Shown here: positions 23,451 through 35,011 of the stretch, piece by piece
Layout: every line of letters begins with the position of its first letter
How positions within the stretch are numbered: the stretch's first letter is position 1
Origin: Opisthorchis felineus
Taxonomy: Eukaryota > Platyhelminthes > Trematoda > Opisthorchiida > Opisthorchiidae
Direction of reading: 5' to 3'
NCBI GenBank assembly: GCA_004794785.1
Contig: SJOL01002847.1
Location: 104,102-168,101, forward strand
DNA: 64,000 bases
The notes under the pieces: model-generated
What the model saw: only the letters and a program-made list of their open reading frames with translations
Database searches by the model: none
Told to the model about the DNA's origin: nothing
Position numbers and translations under genes: made by a program

Positions 23451-24349
23451 CTTTCTGGATATGCATCAACATTTGAGTACGGAAACCCCGCACCCAGCGG
23501 AAACCCCGCTGTTTCCGCCTGCGCTCTTGTTTCCACAGTCTCATATGCTTCATCAATTCAACTCTTATGAGTAATTCTGGGTTCGCAAGACTCGTCAAAT
23601 ACGAAGCGAATTGGACCCGGATTTTAACGCTTCTGGATTATACTGTGATACGCAAACGATAGCGTATACTGACGCACAGAAAGTTGTCTTCTATTCCACC
23701 CCTCTTACCCTTCTCCCCATTCTAACCACATACTTGTCGGATGTTCACAAAATGTTGACAAGCCGCAAGTAGGTCCATTTCGTTTCTAAAACAAACTTGC
23801 ACAGTTCAAGGAGACGGAAACAGCCGTGTTCAACAACGGATGGCGAGGTAAACTAGTTGCTTAGCTAGGATATGCTCACCCAAGTACAGTACCAACAAGG
23901 AAAAACCAGTAACCAAGTGAGGAATAAGTATGACTTTGAGCAATAAGTAGAGTACCTGTAAATGAGAAACGGGCTGGACCAAAGTACACGCAGATGGTCT
24001 GACATTTCTGCGACAGGTGACAGCATCTGAGTCACGGTTTGTTAACCATTCACAGGTTCTGAATCTTCCCAAGAGGTACCGTAACAAGTAAATCCAGACG
24101 GATTTTTTTTTGGAAAAATGAAATTTCAAGTGGTGCGTTCAGTGTCCGCAACAAATTAGTGAGATCGTAGTCAAGCGTCGGACCAAAAACTGGACTCAGA
24201 ATGAAGGATGCAAACAAACAAACAAACAAACAACGAAGAGTGGCACTGCAACCGTTAGTGACCGACCACACAGTCCGTGTTCCATTGAGAAGTCATTAAA
24301 AATCACAACAAACAAGGATAGTCAAGTTTGCGACGGGTTGACGACGTTA
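23451..24349. other. Downstream flank of the TMBIM4-like gene; (AAAC)n microsatellite
   Basis: Contains the presumed 3' UTR of the minus-strand gene that stops at 24350, but I see no clear AATAAA on that strand close to the stop. A pure (AAAC) run lies at 24211-24233. Short frames only. Confidence 0.5.
24211..24233. repeat. (AAAC)n microsatellite
   Basis: Five to six perfect tetranucleotide units in the 3' flank of the TMBIM4-like gene. Confidence 0.9.
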
Positions 24350-24559
24350 TCAGTTGTTGCCCTGAATGTCCTTGAGAATTCTGAGCAAGTAGAGGAAGAG
24401 GTTCAAAATGTCCAAGTATAAATCAATACACGCGACGATATAGTCTTCTGGAGAACAATGGTGCATGATCCGGTGTGTATCATATATGATCAGTAGGCTG
24501 AACAGCAGAGCCCCTCCAATGGAAAGCGAGAATTCAAACAGCGAAGATCCCAGAAAGAA
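24350..24559 (-). CDS. TMBIM4: TMBIM4-like exon 6 (terminal)
   Basis: 210 nt, 69 residues and a TGA stop. Opens [20 protein letters not shown] and ends [10 protein letters not shown]. It contains the family's IIYDTH and YLDILNLF segments with both conserved aspartates. The acceptor is cctcttacag. Confidence 0.96.
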   Translation of the reverse strand, partial: FFLGSSLFEFSLSIGGALLFSLLIIYDTHRIMHHCSPEDYIVACIDLYLDILNLFLYLLRILKDIQGNN

Positions 24560-27500
24560 CTGTAAGAGGAAAGTGGAAAATAAAATACACAATGATTTAA
24601 CGTCACAAAACAGTATAGAAAACAGTCAAACCTCAGCCATTGTTTCGACTGATGGTTTGCCTAAGAACTATAAAACCGGACCGTAAGTGAACCATGGGTG
24701 GTTAAAGACAACTAGAATACAAAAGAAACCAGATTTCAGTGTAGATTTATGTTTTGCCTATCTTAGAAACAACTGATTGACCAAAACTTCGTTTAGTATT
24801 AGATCCTCTCTAGGAGAGGCATGGATGCTCTATTGTGCCCCACCGAGTGAGTCGAGCAGTCAAATTCACTTCGTGCTGCATCGGACGATCTAGACAGATC
24901 CACCACTAAGAGAACGTTCAATGCAGTGGTTCCAGCTGCTAGAGATTCGTCGAGCGGGGATAACTAGAATACAAGAATGAGAGCCACGTGTGTGAGGCGA
25001 TGGCCTAATCCGTGCACTGATGACAAATGGATCTGTTTATCCAGTCGGGCAGGAATTGAGAGCTCCGCTATGAATATGATTACGGACGGCAAATAAAAAC
25101 ATAGCTGACCACGGGAGTGAGTACCCTTCAATTGAAATCTGAACGGGATTCCTAGGCCTTGTAACAGTAATAATAAAATTCGACATAGCACTACAGTTAC
25201 AACGACAAGTCTGGGGGCTTGTGGGCCAAAAAGACCCAAAGGCATGTTTCATCAAGTTGTTCTACGATGACTATTTCGTGAGCAGGCTTCCACATTTAAG
25301 ATCCGTCCGACACACAGAAACTTGTACTGTTCACGCAAACAACGACGCCACTTATGAGACGTAATTGACACGTACGGGCTCAGGAATTACGCATTGCAGG
25401 GAATCGGTAAGTGAGATTTCCAACAAACAAAGTATGCTCACGACCACAAAAAGTGTCAGGTGACAACTTTTGTTGTGTCTTGTCCCTAGGGAGCAAATAG
25501 CCCGATACTGGTTCCCATCGACAATAAAATTACAATTGTCCACAAGAACTAGACTCCTAGATATCCTAAAGCACGAAATCATGACGATTTCATTGAAAGT
25601 GAGGCCGAGCGAGAGATTTGGATTAAGCTAGTGTATGTGTGGAACACGCGATTTCAAGTCATAGCACCTCAGTATGTACAGAATTCGGATTGCATACGTA
25701 CGATTCCGTACAGTTTTCACAAACCTCTTGTGTAATGAAGAGCTCATGACTGACATCAGTTCTTATTTACAAAACAAACGCAACTGTGTACACCAAAGGT
25801 CTGGATCCGGATCTTCAAGTGTGATGACAACTCAATAGCTTCATTGAACAAGTACTACACACTCTCCGTTCTCACGAATGCGAACTTATTGTCCTCCATT
25901 TCTGAAAAGATCACGATTATCGTGGAGTTAAATAAGTCCTTCTGCTGTAACATCCCTTCGGTGCCTAACCACCATGAAACCCGAGAGAAGCATGAGGGCT
26001 GAGATACTGCCAGGTTGTCCAAGCATAGACAGGAGCAGTCGAGATGCTGGAGTTAGATTCGAACCCCGAATCTTCCGGTCAGCAGGTTCGCGCCTTAACC
26101 ATTGAGCGATCTTTAGCTCATGAAGTCAAATACTCATTTTCAAATTGTAATGGTGGGATCCGGACAACTTCCTGACAGGGAGAACCGTTTTCCAGTGAGA
26201 CTGACCATAAAAGCCACCGCATCTAAATTGATTTTGTTAGAGAACTCAGGGACCGACCGCAGTTTCATAAGAGAATGTAGGTAGTAGCCTTAAATTTCAA
26301 GCAAAACTTTTCTCAGCAATGCAACTCAGTGAGCCAAACCGAGATGCAAGAAGTTAAGACTGTAGTTCAGTTGTGTTGCTACGTTCACAAACTCCAGAAC
26401 TGATTATCTGCTGCAGTATTACGTTGTCACACAGTCGCATCGAGACACTCATAAGGCTTTCCAGCAGTTTAAATGAGTCTCTCCGATTCGAAAAGTTCGG
26501 GTAGACTGTAGATCCGCACTCGATCTGATTGCAGGAGTACCTCGCGCCGTCCTGGTAACGACGGCTGTACCGCTCCGATAGCTGTGTTGTCTCCTCAGGC
26601 TACGCACTACAGATCGTTCCATTTTCGCGGTTTACCTGAAAGAAAGATGTGGTTGTACTACCTACGGTTTGCTGTTTACCACAGGAAAGATATCAAGCCT
26701 GCCAAACAATATATCATATATATAGACGCACTGCAAAAACCAGTTTTATGGTCAATGTGCTATAATAAAAAAACTGCTTCAGAATTAGCGTTCATGGCCG
26801 ACGAACTTTGTATCGTAGTTTTGCATCGGTAAATAGTTAAGTCACGTGAAGCCATATGCATGCAGAATGGGTTTTTAGCATACGACATTATACCGAGGCA
26901 AACAATCGTGCCTAAAACATGAAAATTAGCACACAGAGATGTGGAGAAAGGGGAGTAAGATGCCATAGCCGCGGGCCATTCATCCTCGAATTGCCATCAA
27001 CACGATAGCAAACCACAGCATTACCGGTAAGAGGAAGAACGCCCTTCAGTACGGAAGTGTTTATTGATCAACATGAACTAAGCGGTTGCACGCTATCAGA
27101 AGCGAAAGTAAAAATCTCATTTGCACAGAGTTTTCGAAACGTGAACATTCTCAAGCGTCCTCTCGAGCTGTCCCCTATGTCCTTTGAATATTAAACAACA
27201 ATGAATAAGCACTGCAATGCGGTCCATAATTTCCCTACTAACCTGTCACAGACGCCGGGACGGAGCTTTGATACTTTACCAGGAGCTACTTACATTTTGT
27301 CAGTAGTATACACCGTTACAAGGGTAGACGAGAGCTTGGATTTGCATGGCACTCCGAATATAGCAACTATTTAGGAGAATACGGGCCAGGTAGAGTATTG
27401 AGCATAATGAAAAACTCCTTCAGATGTTTGAGCAGATGGGGCTTGAAATTCCGCCGCGCATCTTGAAGCGCCAACTAAGGCAGAAGTCGTTCTCAAGCAA

Positions 27501-30500
27501 GTCGGGAAATACACGCGAGTTGCGACGGAAAGACCGGTGTCACAATTGTCAGCAATGAGGTTTTACCTATAACTTAATTCTCCGGCTTCCTGAAAAACTT
27601 CGAAAAAGTACTACTCCTGAGTGGACTTTCAATCATTGAATATTTACGCAAGCTTGCTTATCCAAGGTCGCTGTCGACCATGGAGGCCTGCCTCTGCATA
27701 TCCGGTCCACTCGACCACTTGTTCACTTGACGAAATCGTGATATCGTCCATTCTGAATATGGGTGCGCTTGAGGGGATTGGTCGACGACTCACGAACTTA
27801 GGTGACTGGAAATCAAATCCTATTCCCACAGATAATGGTGTGCGTATATCAGTGGAACTATTTCAGTCTGGTTTCTTCCCCTTGTACGTCGATTGTACGC
27901 CCATTCCTGGCTGTCCCATCCAGTGCAATTAACTCAACAATGTGAGTCCTTCTACCCGTTGCAGTCTCATTAAGCCTGAGGAAGCTCAGTGGATAAAGTA
28001 TGAACTTACTGACCAGATGGTCAGTAAGTAAGATCAAACCCAGCCGCAGAATCTCGTTTGCCGCGGTCTAGGCTTGGGCAAGCTGGCAGTATCTCTGTCC
28101 TCGTACTTCCTTCGGGTGGCATGGCAGCTAGGCACCAGAAGGGTGTTACAGCTGGACTAGAATTTATTTATTTTCACAATCTCAGTGCATACATGAACGG
28201 GTTTGAATAAGCTCTCGAAAGCATTGTCTACCTCACAATATCTCTAAGTTTATATGGATTGTTCTGGATGACTACAGGACACACTGGAACCTCTAATCTC
28301 TCACCTCCAACGACGTCACCCCTCCGATAACCAACGAATTGAAGTACCTAGGAATAAGCATTATCTGAACAGGTCCACTCATATTGATGCAACTCCCTGG
28401 CGTTTTGTGAGATGCGCATTGCTGGTGATTCCCAGTAGGTGTACCAGTAGGTGTAGCTGTACAGTGCTTCTCGGCTTTTCAGCATAGACCGGCCTCACTT
28501 ACAGGATAAAATTTCCGTTGGAAAATTTCAAAATCTCCTCATATTACCAACAAACTTAGCAAAGTTCGACGACCAGTCTGTTTATCATTCAGACTGCCAA
28601 CAGTATCTGTCCATAAAACATTGCTCTACTTACTACTCCCTGTATCCGCCTGCACTGAATGCATTTTTCCCGCATTGTATTTCCAGGCCCCTTTGTGAGT
28701 TGCAGAGAAGATAGATAGTCATTCAGCTGTAACACCCTTTCGGTGCCTAGATGCCATGCCACCCGAAGAAAGCATGAGGGCTGGGATACTGCCAGGTTGC
28801 CCAAATCTAGACAGGGGAAGTCGAGAGGCAGAGGTCGGGTTCGAACCACGGACCTTCCTATCAGTAAATTCGCGCTCTAACCACTTGAACCACTTCACAG
28901 AGCCATCTTGCAGTGAAATTTCAAGCATCATTCTTGTTAGTAACAGCGGCGAGAATGACGCTTGTTCGACCTCTTCTTTAAAAACACTCTGTGACTGTCG
29001 ACACCTTCCTCACCCTGTTCAGAACTGTTTCTACCTCTAAGACGTAATCCGAGTTCAAACTGAAACTTACCGTAACTCCGTTCTTCCTCACGTATCCTGA
29101 CACCTCAGTGACACTGGGTCAGTGATTAATGGCATGTGGCCAATGTCTTTTCCAGATCAATCTCCTGTTATTTGGCATTTCTACGTCTGATGGTAATTTG
29201 AAATTTGGCAACTTTCATTAAAGATTTTGTCCTATAAGTGAAGCTGAAAAGCTGAGAAGCACTGAACAGTTGTTTCGTCCCTACTAGGAATCATCAGCAG
29301 TGCGCACCTAACGAATCTATAGGGAGATTCGAATATCTCACACATCTCAGACGTCGTCACTGAAGAAGCCAGTCAATACATGGCCACGTGGTGTAAATAA
29401 TGTGACCGAAGGGTGAAGGCACCATATCCTGTCCAAGTCTTACCACTCGTGGCCAAACGGTACAGTCTTCAGCAATTAGCCGGAAGCTCGCGGGTTCTAA
29501 TCTCCCTAGGGAGTCGTAAGATGCGCACTGCTGACGAATTCCAACAAGGAAAAAGCAGCCATAAAGTGCTTGTCGGCATAGACTGACTTAGCGGGATGAA
29601 ATCTCAACTGAGCAATTTTTTAGGCCTTAAGTGAGAACAACTGACCCGTTGTAGTTTTGTATGCACAAAGCTGTACATCACTAGATTTTGACCATATTCG
29701 GTCTCACGTGATCCCATAGAGTTCCAGCTACCGGAGAGATACAGAAACACGTCTTAATTACCATAGACTTTACATACTACTCATAGGGTTGCTGAAAACT
29801 CTCCGACGGCCCGGTTTCGCCCCTCTTGGGGCTCATCAGGTAGGCGCAGTTCCCGAGTCTCCGTCAACCTTATATTCTAGGTCCTATTTAGATTTATTGG
29901 TATGAAGAAAATGAATGTGAAGTATTCTCTGAAATTTTCCGTCGAATGCTGTTGGTGCTTCTCACATGACGTAATCAGTTTGTTGCTTAAAGGTGTTGCA
30001 ATCATAGCTATCCTAGTCAGTGCTCTAGGTTGAGAAATATTGTCGTTGTTCTTGTGTTAAGTAGAGTCAGCAGTTGTCTGAATGCCACTCGCTCTTAACA
30101 ACCAGATACCATGTCAATTGGTGGACGGATCTGTCACGTGCGGACTACGGGATAAACTAAGGCATGCCCTGATTAGTCAGAATGTCAGATAATCAGGATC
30201 GAGCATTATAGCTCGGCGGTTCTCCTTCCCCTCTCATGAAGATTCTAGTGCAACCTTGTGGAACATTCTGTGATGACCCTATAAACAAAGTTGTAATAAT
30301 CTTCCCTTGTCTCCATAAAGGTGCGCCCTAATCTACCGTGCCCTTTGACTGGCGGAGCAGGCATCCAAGGACCGATCTAGAAGTTGCACCACCGTTTGCA
30401 GCACACAACAGTAGTTGACTTACGTTTATTGGACCAGCGATAATGAGCAGAAGGAGTGCCACGCACAGTCCGGAACCCCATTGGCTGAAGTCGCGTTTCG

Positions 30501-32535
30501 TTTGGAAAGTGTACGACATCAAACCGAAAGTGGCCAAAGCTGTGAGGCCAACCGCTTGGAGTACTATGGTTCCGGAATAGTGGAGAACTGAAGCAAAAAC
30601 ATTGAAACGTTGAAAAGTGAAGCAAAAATTCCGCATGGAACAGTTCTCAAAAAAAGTATCTCGCCAGGAGAAAGTCAATCGCTGAACCACACCAACAATC
30701 GTTCGTAAACCTATGTATCTCCGCGAGCGCAGGGAACACACAGTGTTCCTAATAAGCTCGGGATATAGAGGAAGTATTAGCAGGGGGGCCGGTAAAGACT
30801 ACTCTTGTTCTGTTTTTGTTAGGGTTGTTGGGGAAAATGTCAAGGCATTCAAAAAGTTATGTTGCAACGACCGTCCGTCCATACACAACAACATTTGTAA
30901 AACGAAAAAAAGGCAGAAGAACTCAAATGCTTAGTCGTTTAAGTTCACCGGCGATACACTGACTCAGTACAGGGCATACCAGATGGAGGGACAATTTCTA
31001 AATTTTCTATGGGTTTATCAACAAAATTCTCATAAGAGTCAAGCAGAAACCTCTTACCCAAATGGGGTAATAGACAATGTCGTGAAAAAACCCTCCTCAA
31101 GGGAACACTATATTGCCAACTGGAAAAATTTACCAAGATCATATATTCCAACTCGTGAAGCGGTAGGTAAGTTGTTTCAGCTTACCAAGGGGCTGGTGCA
31201 TTGCAACACAGTAGGAAAAAGCACAACCAAGTGAATAATAGCCACGTTTCGAACTGAGTACTTCATCTCGGACCAGTACTGCCAAGTGGTTTCTGCGACC
31301 TGTGATTATTTTTCAGTCACTTCCATCGACCATCAATTCATCGGGCCCTTCACTGAACGATCTTCGACTCACCAATTTCGACTGCATCGGACACCCGATT
31401 TCTTGGTCTTTAATTTCGTTGTGCTCATAAAATGAGGACGCCGTAGCGGCGGGGTAATGCGAGTCGGAGAGGAACTCGCTAACCGGACTAAAATAACACC
31501 GGGAGGATGACGACTTTGCATAAACTGACTGGCTGTCTCAGCGTGTGACACATCAACAGGTAGTTACAGTTGGGAGCACAACATTTCACACGCACCGCAC
31601 ACACACACAGTCTCAGATTCAGACGACCCAGGGGCGGTTAGTTTAAGACTTGTCGACGAAGCATGAAAGCTCTTACCAGTCAACTAAGCCACGTTGGTCT
31701 CGCTGGGTGGGAACTCAGGACAAGACAAACCAAGAGTTAGTAACCCTGACAGATATGGCTGTGTCACACAGCCGATGACGACCTCGCATCAAAATAATCG
31801 CTCTCATTGTGTTGCTCTCAGTCCCTGTTATACTGGACAGACAGAACCATTTGACGTCCATAACCTGATTGGGCCATCGGGTCCAACTCGGGGCTCTTAG
31901 TCCCTTATTCTCCTTCAGCTATAGCAGCTGAAACCGCTGCACTTCGGTAAACGGTTCTTAACTGGAAAATAATCGATTATTTTGCTTCTGCGAAAAGCCA
32001 CCCACATTACGTTATTACAGAAACTAGTAACACTGTGCTTTTCCCACTAATAAACAAATCAGATCCGTGCTCTCTTTGAATGGCCAAGGTTAAGGCTAGT
32101 TGAATGAGAGCAACATGGGATATTGCAAGTCGACTGCCGGTCAACAAACCTCGAATCCATAATGAAAAGGTTAGCGAGAATGGAATCACACAGTCTTTGA
32201 ACAGTGCATCTCGGCAGAACACTGAGCTGCTTGCAGTAAGTTAGTTAATAAGGGGATCCGTGTGAAGAGATGGCTACGTCAGAAGTAATTGAATTCCCGG
32301 TGCACTGATGCAGAATGCAGCAGCAAGAAGAAAATAAATGAGACAAATTCACTTTGCAGCCACTGAAGCTTGACTTGTCAAATTCAAATCTCGTTGACAC
32401 CCGTGGTTAATTACTATCCAGTATACACCAAACAATAACTAGCTAGAAAATGCGGCTGGACAACTTTCCTCGTGAGGTGAATATGAACAAAGCAAATCGA
32501 ATTTTATGCGAAACTTTTAGGAAGACGAATCTGCC

Positions 32536-32567
<32 letters not shown>

Positions 32568-33411
32568 GACAGCATGACATCAGTGTTCAACACCGATGCT
32601 TCACTGACTGTTCAGTGATATCAAACAAAACTATTGTGTGAAACAGTCTTGAAGTTCCGGAATGTATTCAGAGTGGAAAAAGTAAACGCCTCCGATTGAT
32701 TACTTCAAAATTCCCTTATATCCTTGCGTTGTATTGGATAAAGTGACGTGGACGCTCAGACATTCAGGAACACTTCGGTGCCCCTCCACCTTCGAGCGTC
32801 CCTCGTTGGGGTTATTGTACATCGGTCACACTTAGGTCAGGGCGACTTGATCCCCTACGTTCGCCTTGATAGTAGAACTTACCGTACCACCAATAAAGAA
32901 CGTGAGCATGCCTTCTGAAAACAAAGTACTAACTGGTACTCACCTATTGACCCGACAGCAAACGACTCCAACAAAGTCTGAGAAGGATGGGTAAGAAACA
33001 AAAACAGGACTTACAAATCCAAAAAGTAGAATATAGTTGAGTGGCGTTTCATGTTTCTTGAAGGCAAGAGCAATGAGGAACCCGAAAGCCAGAAACGCCG
33101 ACAGCAGCGACAAGCCACTAAACGATGGTACACAATTAAATCCAAACTTACCCGAAGGCCGAGGCTTCTAATAACGGCTGCCTTACATAAAACATTGCAC
33201 CAGCGACTAGTGCTGTGACAGCGAGCTGTGTGAACAGTATGCCGTATACTTTTCTCAAGAAACCTATAAGCCGTAGTTTGAAGTGTCATTACAGTTTGGA
33301 AAACTCACCATTTCTTATGGAAACATGGGCTTGTGCCACATTGTTTCTGAAAGCGAAGTCCTTCTCAAGAGGATGTGATGGAGCCTCAATATCAGGACGC
33401 ACCGAAGACAT
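24350..33411 (-). CDS. TMBIM4: Lifeguard/Bax-inhibitor-1 family protein, TMBIM4-like, six exons, 241 aa
   Basis: This is a complete multi-pass membrane protein of the TMBIM (Bax inhibitor-1) family, known as Golgi/ER calcium-leak and anti-apoptotic proteins. Coding exons on the minus strand are 33309-33411, 33152-33263, 33015-33117, 32944-32977, 30424-30587 and 24350-24559. Every intron is GT-AG and phases agree across all joins, giving 241 residues against 238 in human TMBIM4. Diagnostic segments are FLRKVY (exon 2), [14 protein letters not shown] (exons 3-4), [17 protein letters not shown] (exon 5), and [15 protein letters not shown] and [14 protein letters not shown] (exon 6). The pH-sensing acidic pair of the family is present at D199 (YDTH) and D222 (LDILN). 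About seven hydrophobic helices are expected. Introns 4 (2.4 kb) and 5 (5.9 kb) hold repeats, while introns 1-3 are 45, 34 and 37 nt. The start ATG is in good context just downstream of a stop-rich region. Confidence 0.95.
25943..26120 (-). mobile_element. tRNA-derived SINE, copy S1
   Basis: On the minus strand an A-box-like 'gctcaatggttaaggc' and a B-box 'ggttcgaatc' about 40 bp apart form a tRNA-like head. It is followed by the family body (revcomp of 'gcatgagggctgagatactg' and 'ggtgcctaaccaccatg'), ending 'gatgttacagcag'. It lies in TMBIM4 intron 5. Confidence 0.8.
27975..28180 (+). mobile_element. tRNA-derived SINE, copy S5
   Basis: Plus-strand copy: 'aagctcagtggataaagta' is the A box and 'gatcaaacccagc' a decayed B box. 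The body is 'gtctaggcttgggcaagctg', 'cttccttcgggtggcatggc' and 'agggtgttacagctg', with a T-rich tail 'aatttatttattttcac'. Confidence 0.75.
28385..28535. mobile_element. Foldback/MITE-like element, copy F5 (one arm)
   Basis: Only the right arm is present: 'gcgttttgtgagatgcgcat', 'gctggtgattcccagtaggt', 'gtgcttctcggcttttcagc' and 'cttacaggataaaatttcc'. A local duplication of 'ccagtaggtgta' lies inside the arm. The left arm is absent. Confidence 0.65.
28724..28905 (-). mobile_element. tRNA-derived SINE, copy S2
   Basis: Minus-strand copy with a well-preserved body ('cagctgtaacaccctttcgg', 'agcatgagggctgggatact', 'aatctagacaggggaagtcg') and B box (revcomp of 'ggttcgaacc'). The A-box side at 28880-28905 is slightly decayed by an added 'ttgaaccac'. 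Confidence 0.82.
29215..29625. mobile_element. Foldback/MITE-like element, copy F6
   Basis: Left arm: 'tgtcctataagtgaagctga', 'aagctgagaagcactgaaca', 'gaatcatcagcagtgcgcac'. Right arm, inverted: 'gatgcgcactgctgacgaat', 'gtgcttgtcggcatagactg', 'gggatgaaatctcaactgag'. The interior is about 160 bp. Confidence 0.72.
29765..29905 (-). repeat. Dispersed VSVNL repeat, partial copy V6
   Basis: Contains 'catactactcatagggttgc', 'tgaaaactctccgacggccc', 'ggtttcgcccctcttggggc' and 'gagtctccgtcaaccttata', as in V2. Confidence 0.6.
30424..30587 (-). CDS. TMBIM4: TMBIM4-like exon 5
   Basis: 164 nt, from [15 protein letters not shown] through [14 protein letters not shown] to [10 protein letters not shown], with donor AAC|GTAAGT in phase 0. 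The YTxQ(S/T)K.DFS motif is characteristic of the TMBIM4/GRINA group. Confidence 0.95.
30588..32943 (-). other. TMBIM4-like intron 4 (2.4 kb)
   Basis: No gene seen inside. It holds a (CAT)n block at 32539-32567 followed by 'gacagcatgacatcagtgtt', a short remnant of the family 1 RTE 3' terminus. The frames at 30713-31234 are unrecognised. Confidence 0.65.
32539..32630 (-). repeat. (CAT)n block with RTE family 1 terminal sequence
   Basis: About nine CAT units adjoin 'gacagcatgacatcagtgtt' and 'accgatgcttcactgac'. The same arrangement closes the element at 22120-22147. It is the extreme 3' end of a minus-strand LINE copy. Confidence 0.7.
32944..32977 (-). CDS. TMBIM4: TMBIM4-like exon 4, 34-nt micro-exon
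   Basis: Encodes [11 protein letters not shown] plus one base, bounded by ccttctcag and G|GTGAGT. Joining it to exon 5 gives a helix of exactly the human length. A nearby splice-like segment at 32883-32914 would add 11 residues and break the phase, so it was not used. Confidence 0.88.
33015..33117 (-). CDS. TMBIM4: TMBIM4-like exon 3
   Basis: 103 nt encoding two helical stretches ([18 protein letters not shown] and LNYILLFGF) around KKHETP. It is separated from exon 2 by a 34-nt intron. That length is not a multiple of three, so it must be removed to keep the frame. Confidence 0.92.
33152..33263 (-). CDS. TMBIM4: TMBIM4-like exon 2
   Basis: 112 nt, [14 protein letters not shown] then the first transmembrane helix and [14 protein letters not shown]. 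The acceptor ..cttatag is 45 nt from the exon 1 donor. The donor is GG|GTAAGT. It ends in phase 2. Confidence 0.92.
33309..33411 (-). CDS. TMBIM4: TMBIM4-like exon 1
   Basis: 103 nt from the ATG at 33411-33409, encoding [15 protein letters not shown] and [19 protein letters not shown]. This is the cytosolic N-terminus that precedes the first helix. Donor G|GTGAGT; ends in phase 1. Confidence 0.93.
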
Positions 33412-33581
33412 GGCAGACGTCAAGCAAGTACGTTTTTAGTGTACTATGCAAGCCAATACACTGAAATGAATTTGAAAAGCTGTTGTGAACCAAAAGCCAA
33501 TAATCAATTCTTCCCGATATTTGAGATGTAAGCCAAATGCCGTGAGATAAGCCCGCTCCAAAGCTATCCCATACTTACTAC
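33412..33581 (-). promoter_or_regulatory. Upstream flank of the TMBIM4-like start, no clear promoter motif
   Basis: This 170-bp gap lies between the start codon and a SINE inserted just upstream (S6). I see no TATA box. A 5' UTR exon further upstream or trans-splicing near the ATG cannot be excluded; there is an 'ag' dinucleotide-rich context but no decisive acceptor. Confidence 0.25.
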
Positions 33582-33790
33582 GAGCCGAAACAGCTCAGTG
33601 GTTAGGGTGCGAAATTACTGACCAGAGGCTCCGTTGTTCGAACCCAACCGCTGCATTTCGACTGCTGCTGTCTGGGCTTGGGCAACCTGGCAGTATCTCA
33701 GCTCTCATGCTTCCTTCGGGTAACATGGCAGCTATATACCGGAAGGGTACTACGGCTGAATGATTATTATTATTAGTATTACTATTATAA
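33582..33790 (+). mobile_element. tRNA-derived SINE, copy S6 with (ATT)n tail
   Basis: Complete plus-strand copy: A box 'cagctcagtggttagggtg', B box 'gttgttcgaaccc' and body 'ctgggcttgggcaacctggc', 'cttccttcgggtaacatggc'. The 3' tail is 'gattattattattagtatta'. It shows the family's true 3' end and sits about 170 bp upstream of the TMBIM4-like ATG. Confidence 0.85.
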
Positions 33791-35011
33791 GTTATTGATT
33801 ATACATGGAAACCAGATGTGGGTCTGCATAAATTAAAAGTCAATCCAAATAACACCAAAAAATCTCACGTATAGATGACGGGAACCCTGGTAATCTTGAA
33901 CAAGAATTCAAGCGTATACAGAGCAGCCGAAAGGGCGACAACAGCCTGGACCTCAACTGATTCGATGACACCAACATCTGGCCCAATAAATAAGTCAGAC
34001 AACAAATGGCTCAGTAGTGGCGCTGACAAACTTCGACTATTGGCCTATTGGCCGATGTGACATGAGGTTATTTGTAAATGTGTGGTTTGTGGTTGTACAT
34101 AGACTGAGATGCCGTCCGTGCGCCCAGACCTAGACAGGAGCACAACTAGGGTCCTCAATCAAGGCCACTGGCTCAAAAGCTTAACCGCAAGGCAGCGGTG
34201 GTTGGCGTAAGACCGTCAAAGCAGCTCGCATTTTTAAGGAGCAAGTCGCCGCGCATGTTCCAACCTCCAATCTGAAGGACCTACAGACTGTGCTAGTCAG
34301 ATCTCTAACCACTGACCAACCTGGTACGAAAGGCTATGCCACACGTACGCCCCCCCCCAGTAGAGCTCAATAGGTTATAGAGGTTCACAAATCGTCACAT
34401 CACTCAACACACGGCCTGGTCTTTTCGAGACAGGGTGATCTTTTGGGCAGTATTATGAATCTACGTGGGGTCCAAGTACACACACTGTGTTGCATGAACT
34501 GAGCATCTGCCTCATCATTCAGAGCTAAAGCAGTGGCATACGTCACTGATTTTCCAGTTAGGACAATACACACCTGTCACACACAGTTGAGACGAACCGT
34601 AGTCAGTGAGGGAACAGAAAACTATACCAGTATAGTGACCATTAAAAACGTCACCCTCATCAGTAGAGTAGTTTTGAACCTAAGCAAACATGATCTCTCC
34701 CTACAGCTGTCGGATGGTGCTATCAGCCGAATCGCCTTGTTACCTTTATCAGGGCTGGCAGGCGAAAATATGTCAACGTTGACACCCTGCCACTTTATTC
34801 ATTGATGTCTTCAGACTCCCATGCCGTCCATTTAATGGTCAATGCCTTGTACTATCCGGCTATAGGCATGTCAGTCTTGCATCCAAAACGGCGAATAAAA
34901 TCGCCCCAGCGCTCGCACCAGCCGCTTTGTGTCCGCTCCTCAGGCATACCCTCCCCCTATTTTGTGACGAAAGCTTGAGCAAGTCGGCCAACAAACTGCA
35001 CTAGTTCCCCC
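33791..35011. other. Intergenic stretch, no gene seen
   Basis: A 90-codon frame at 34533-34805 (MAYVTDFPVRTIHTCH, VLNLSKHDLSLQLSDG) has a protein-like composition but no family I know. A poly-C run is at 34351-34359. A fragment 'cccagacctagacaggagca' at 34120-34139 recalls the SINE body. Confidence 0.4.

Larger units (their letters stand above)
24560..30423 (-). other. TMBIM4-like intron 5 (5.9 kb), repeat-bearing
   Basis: Contains SINE copies at 25943, 27975 and 28724, foldback copies at 28385 and 29215, and a VSVNL repeat at 29765. The remaining frames (for example 103 codons at 27621-27932) are not recognisable. I see no nested gene. Confidence 0.7.

Noticed and set aside
25943..26120. 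True tRNA genes at the A/B-box sites
   Set aside because: The boxes are spaced as in a tRNA, but no copy folds into a complete cloverleaf by eye and all continue into the same SINE body.
32883..32914. Exon-like segment in TMBIM4 intron 4 (tttcag ... GGTACG|GTAAGT, peptide [10 protein letters not shown])
   Set aside because: It has good splice-like ends, but including it breaks the phase into exon 5 and adds 11 residues absent from the human protein. Could be a decoy or alternative exon.
33011..33289. 92-codon minus frame [14 protein letters not shown]...
   Set aside because: It reads the exon 2/3 region in the wrong frame and through the 34-nt intron; the spliced frame matches the TMBIM family.
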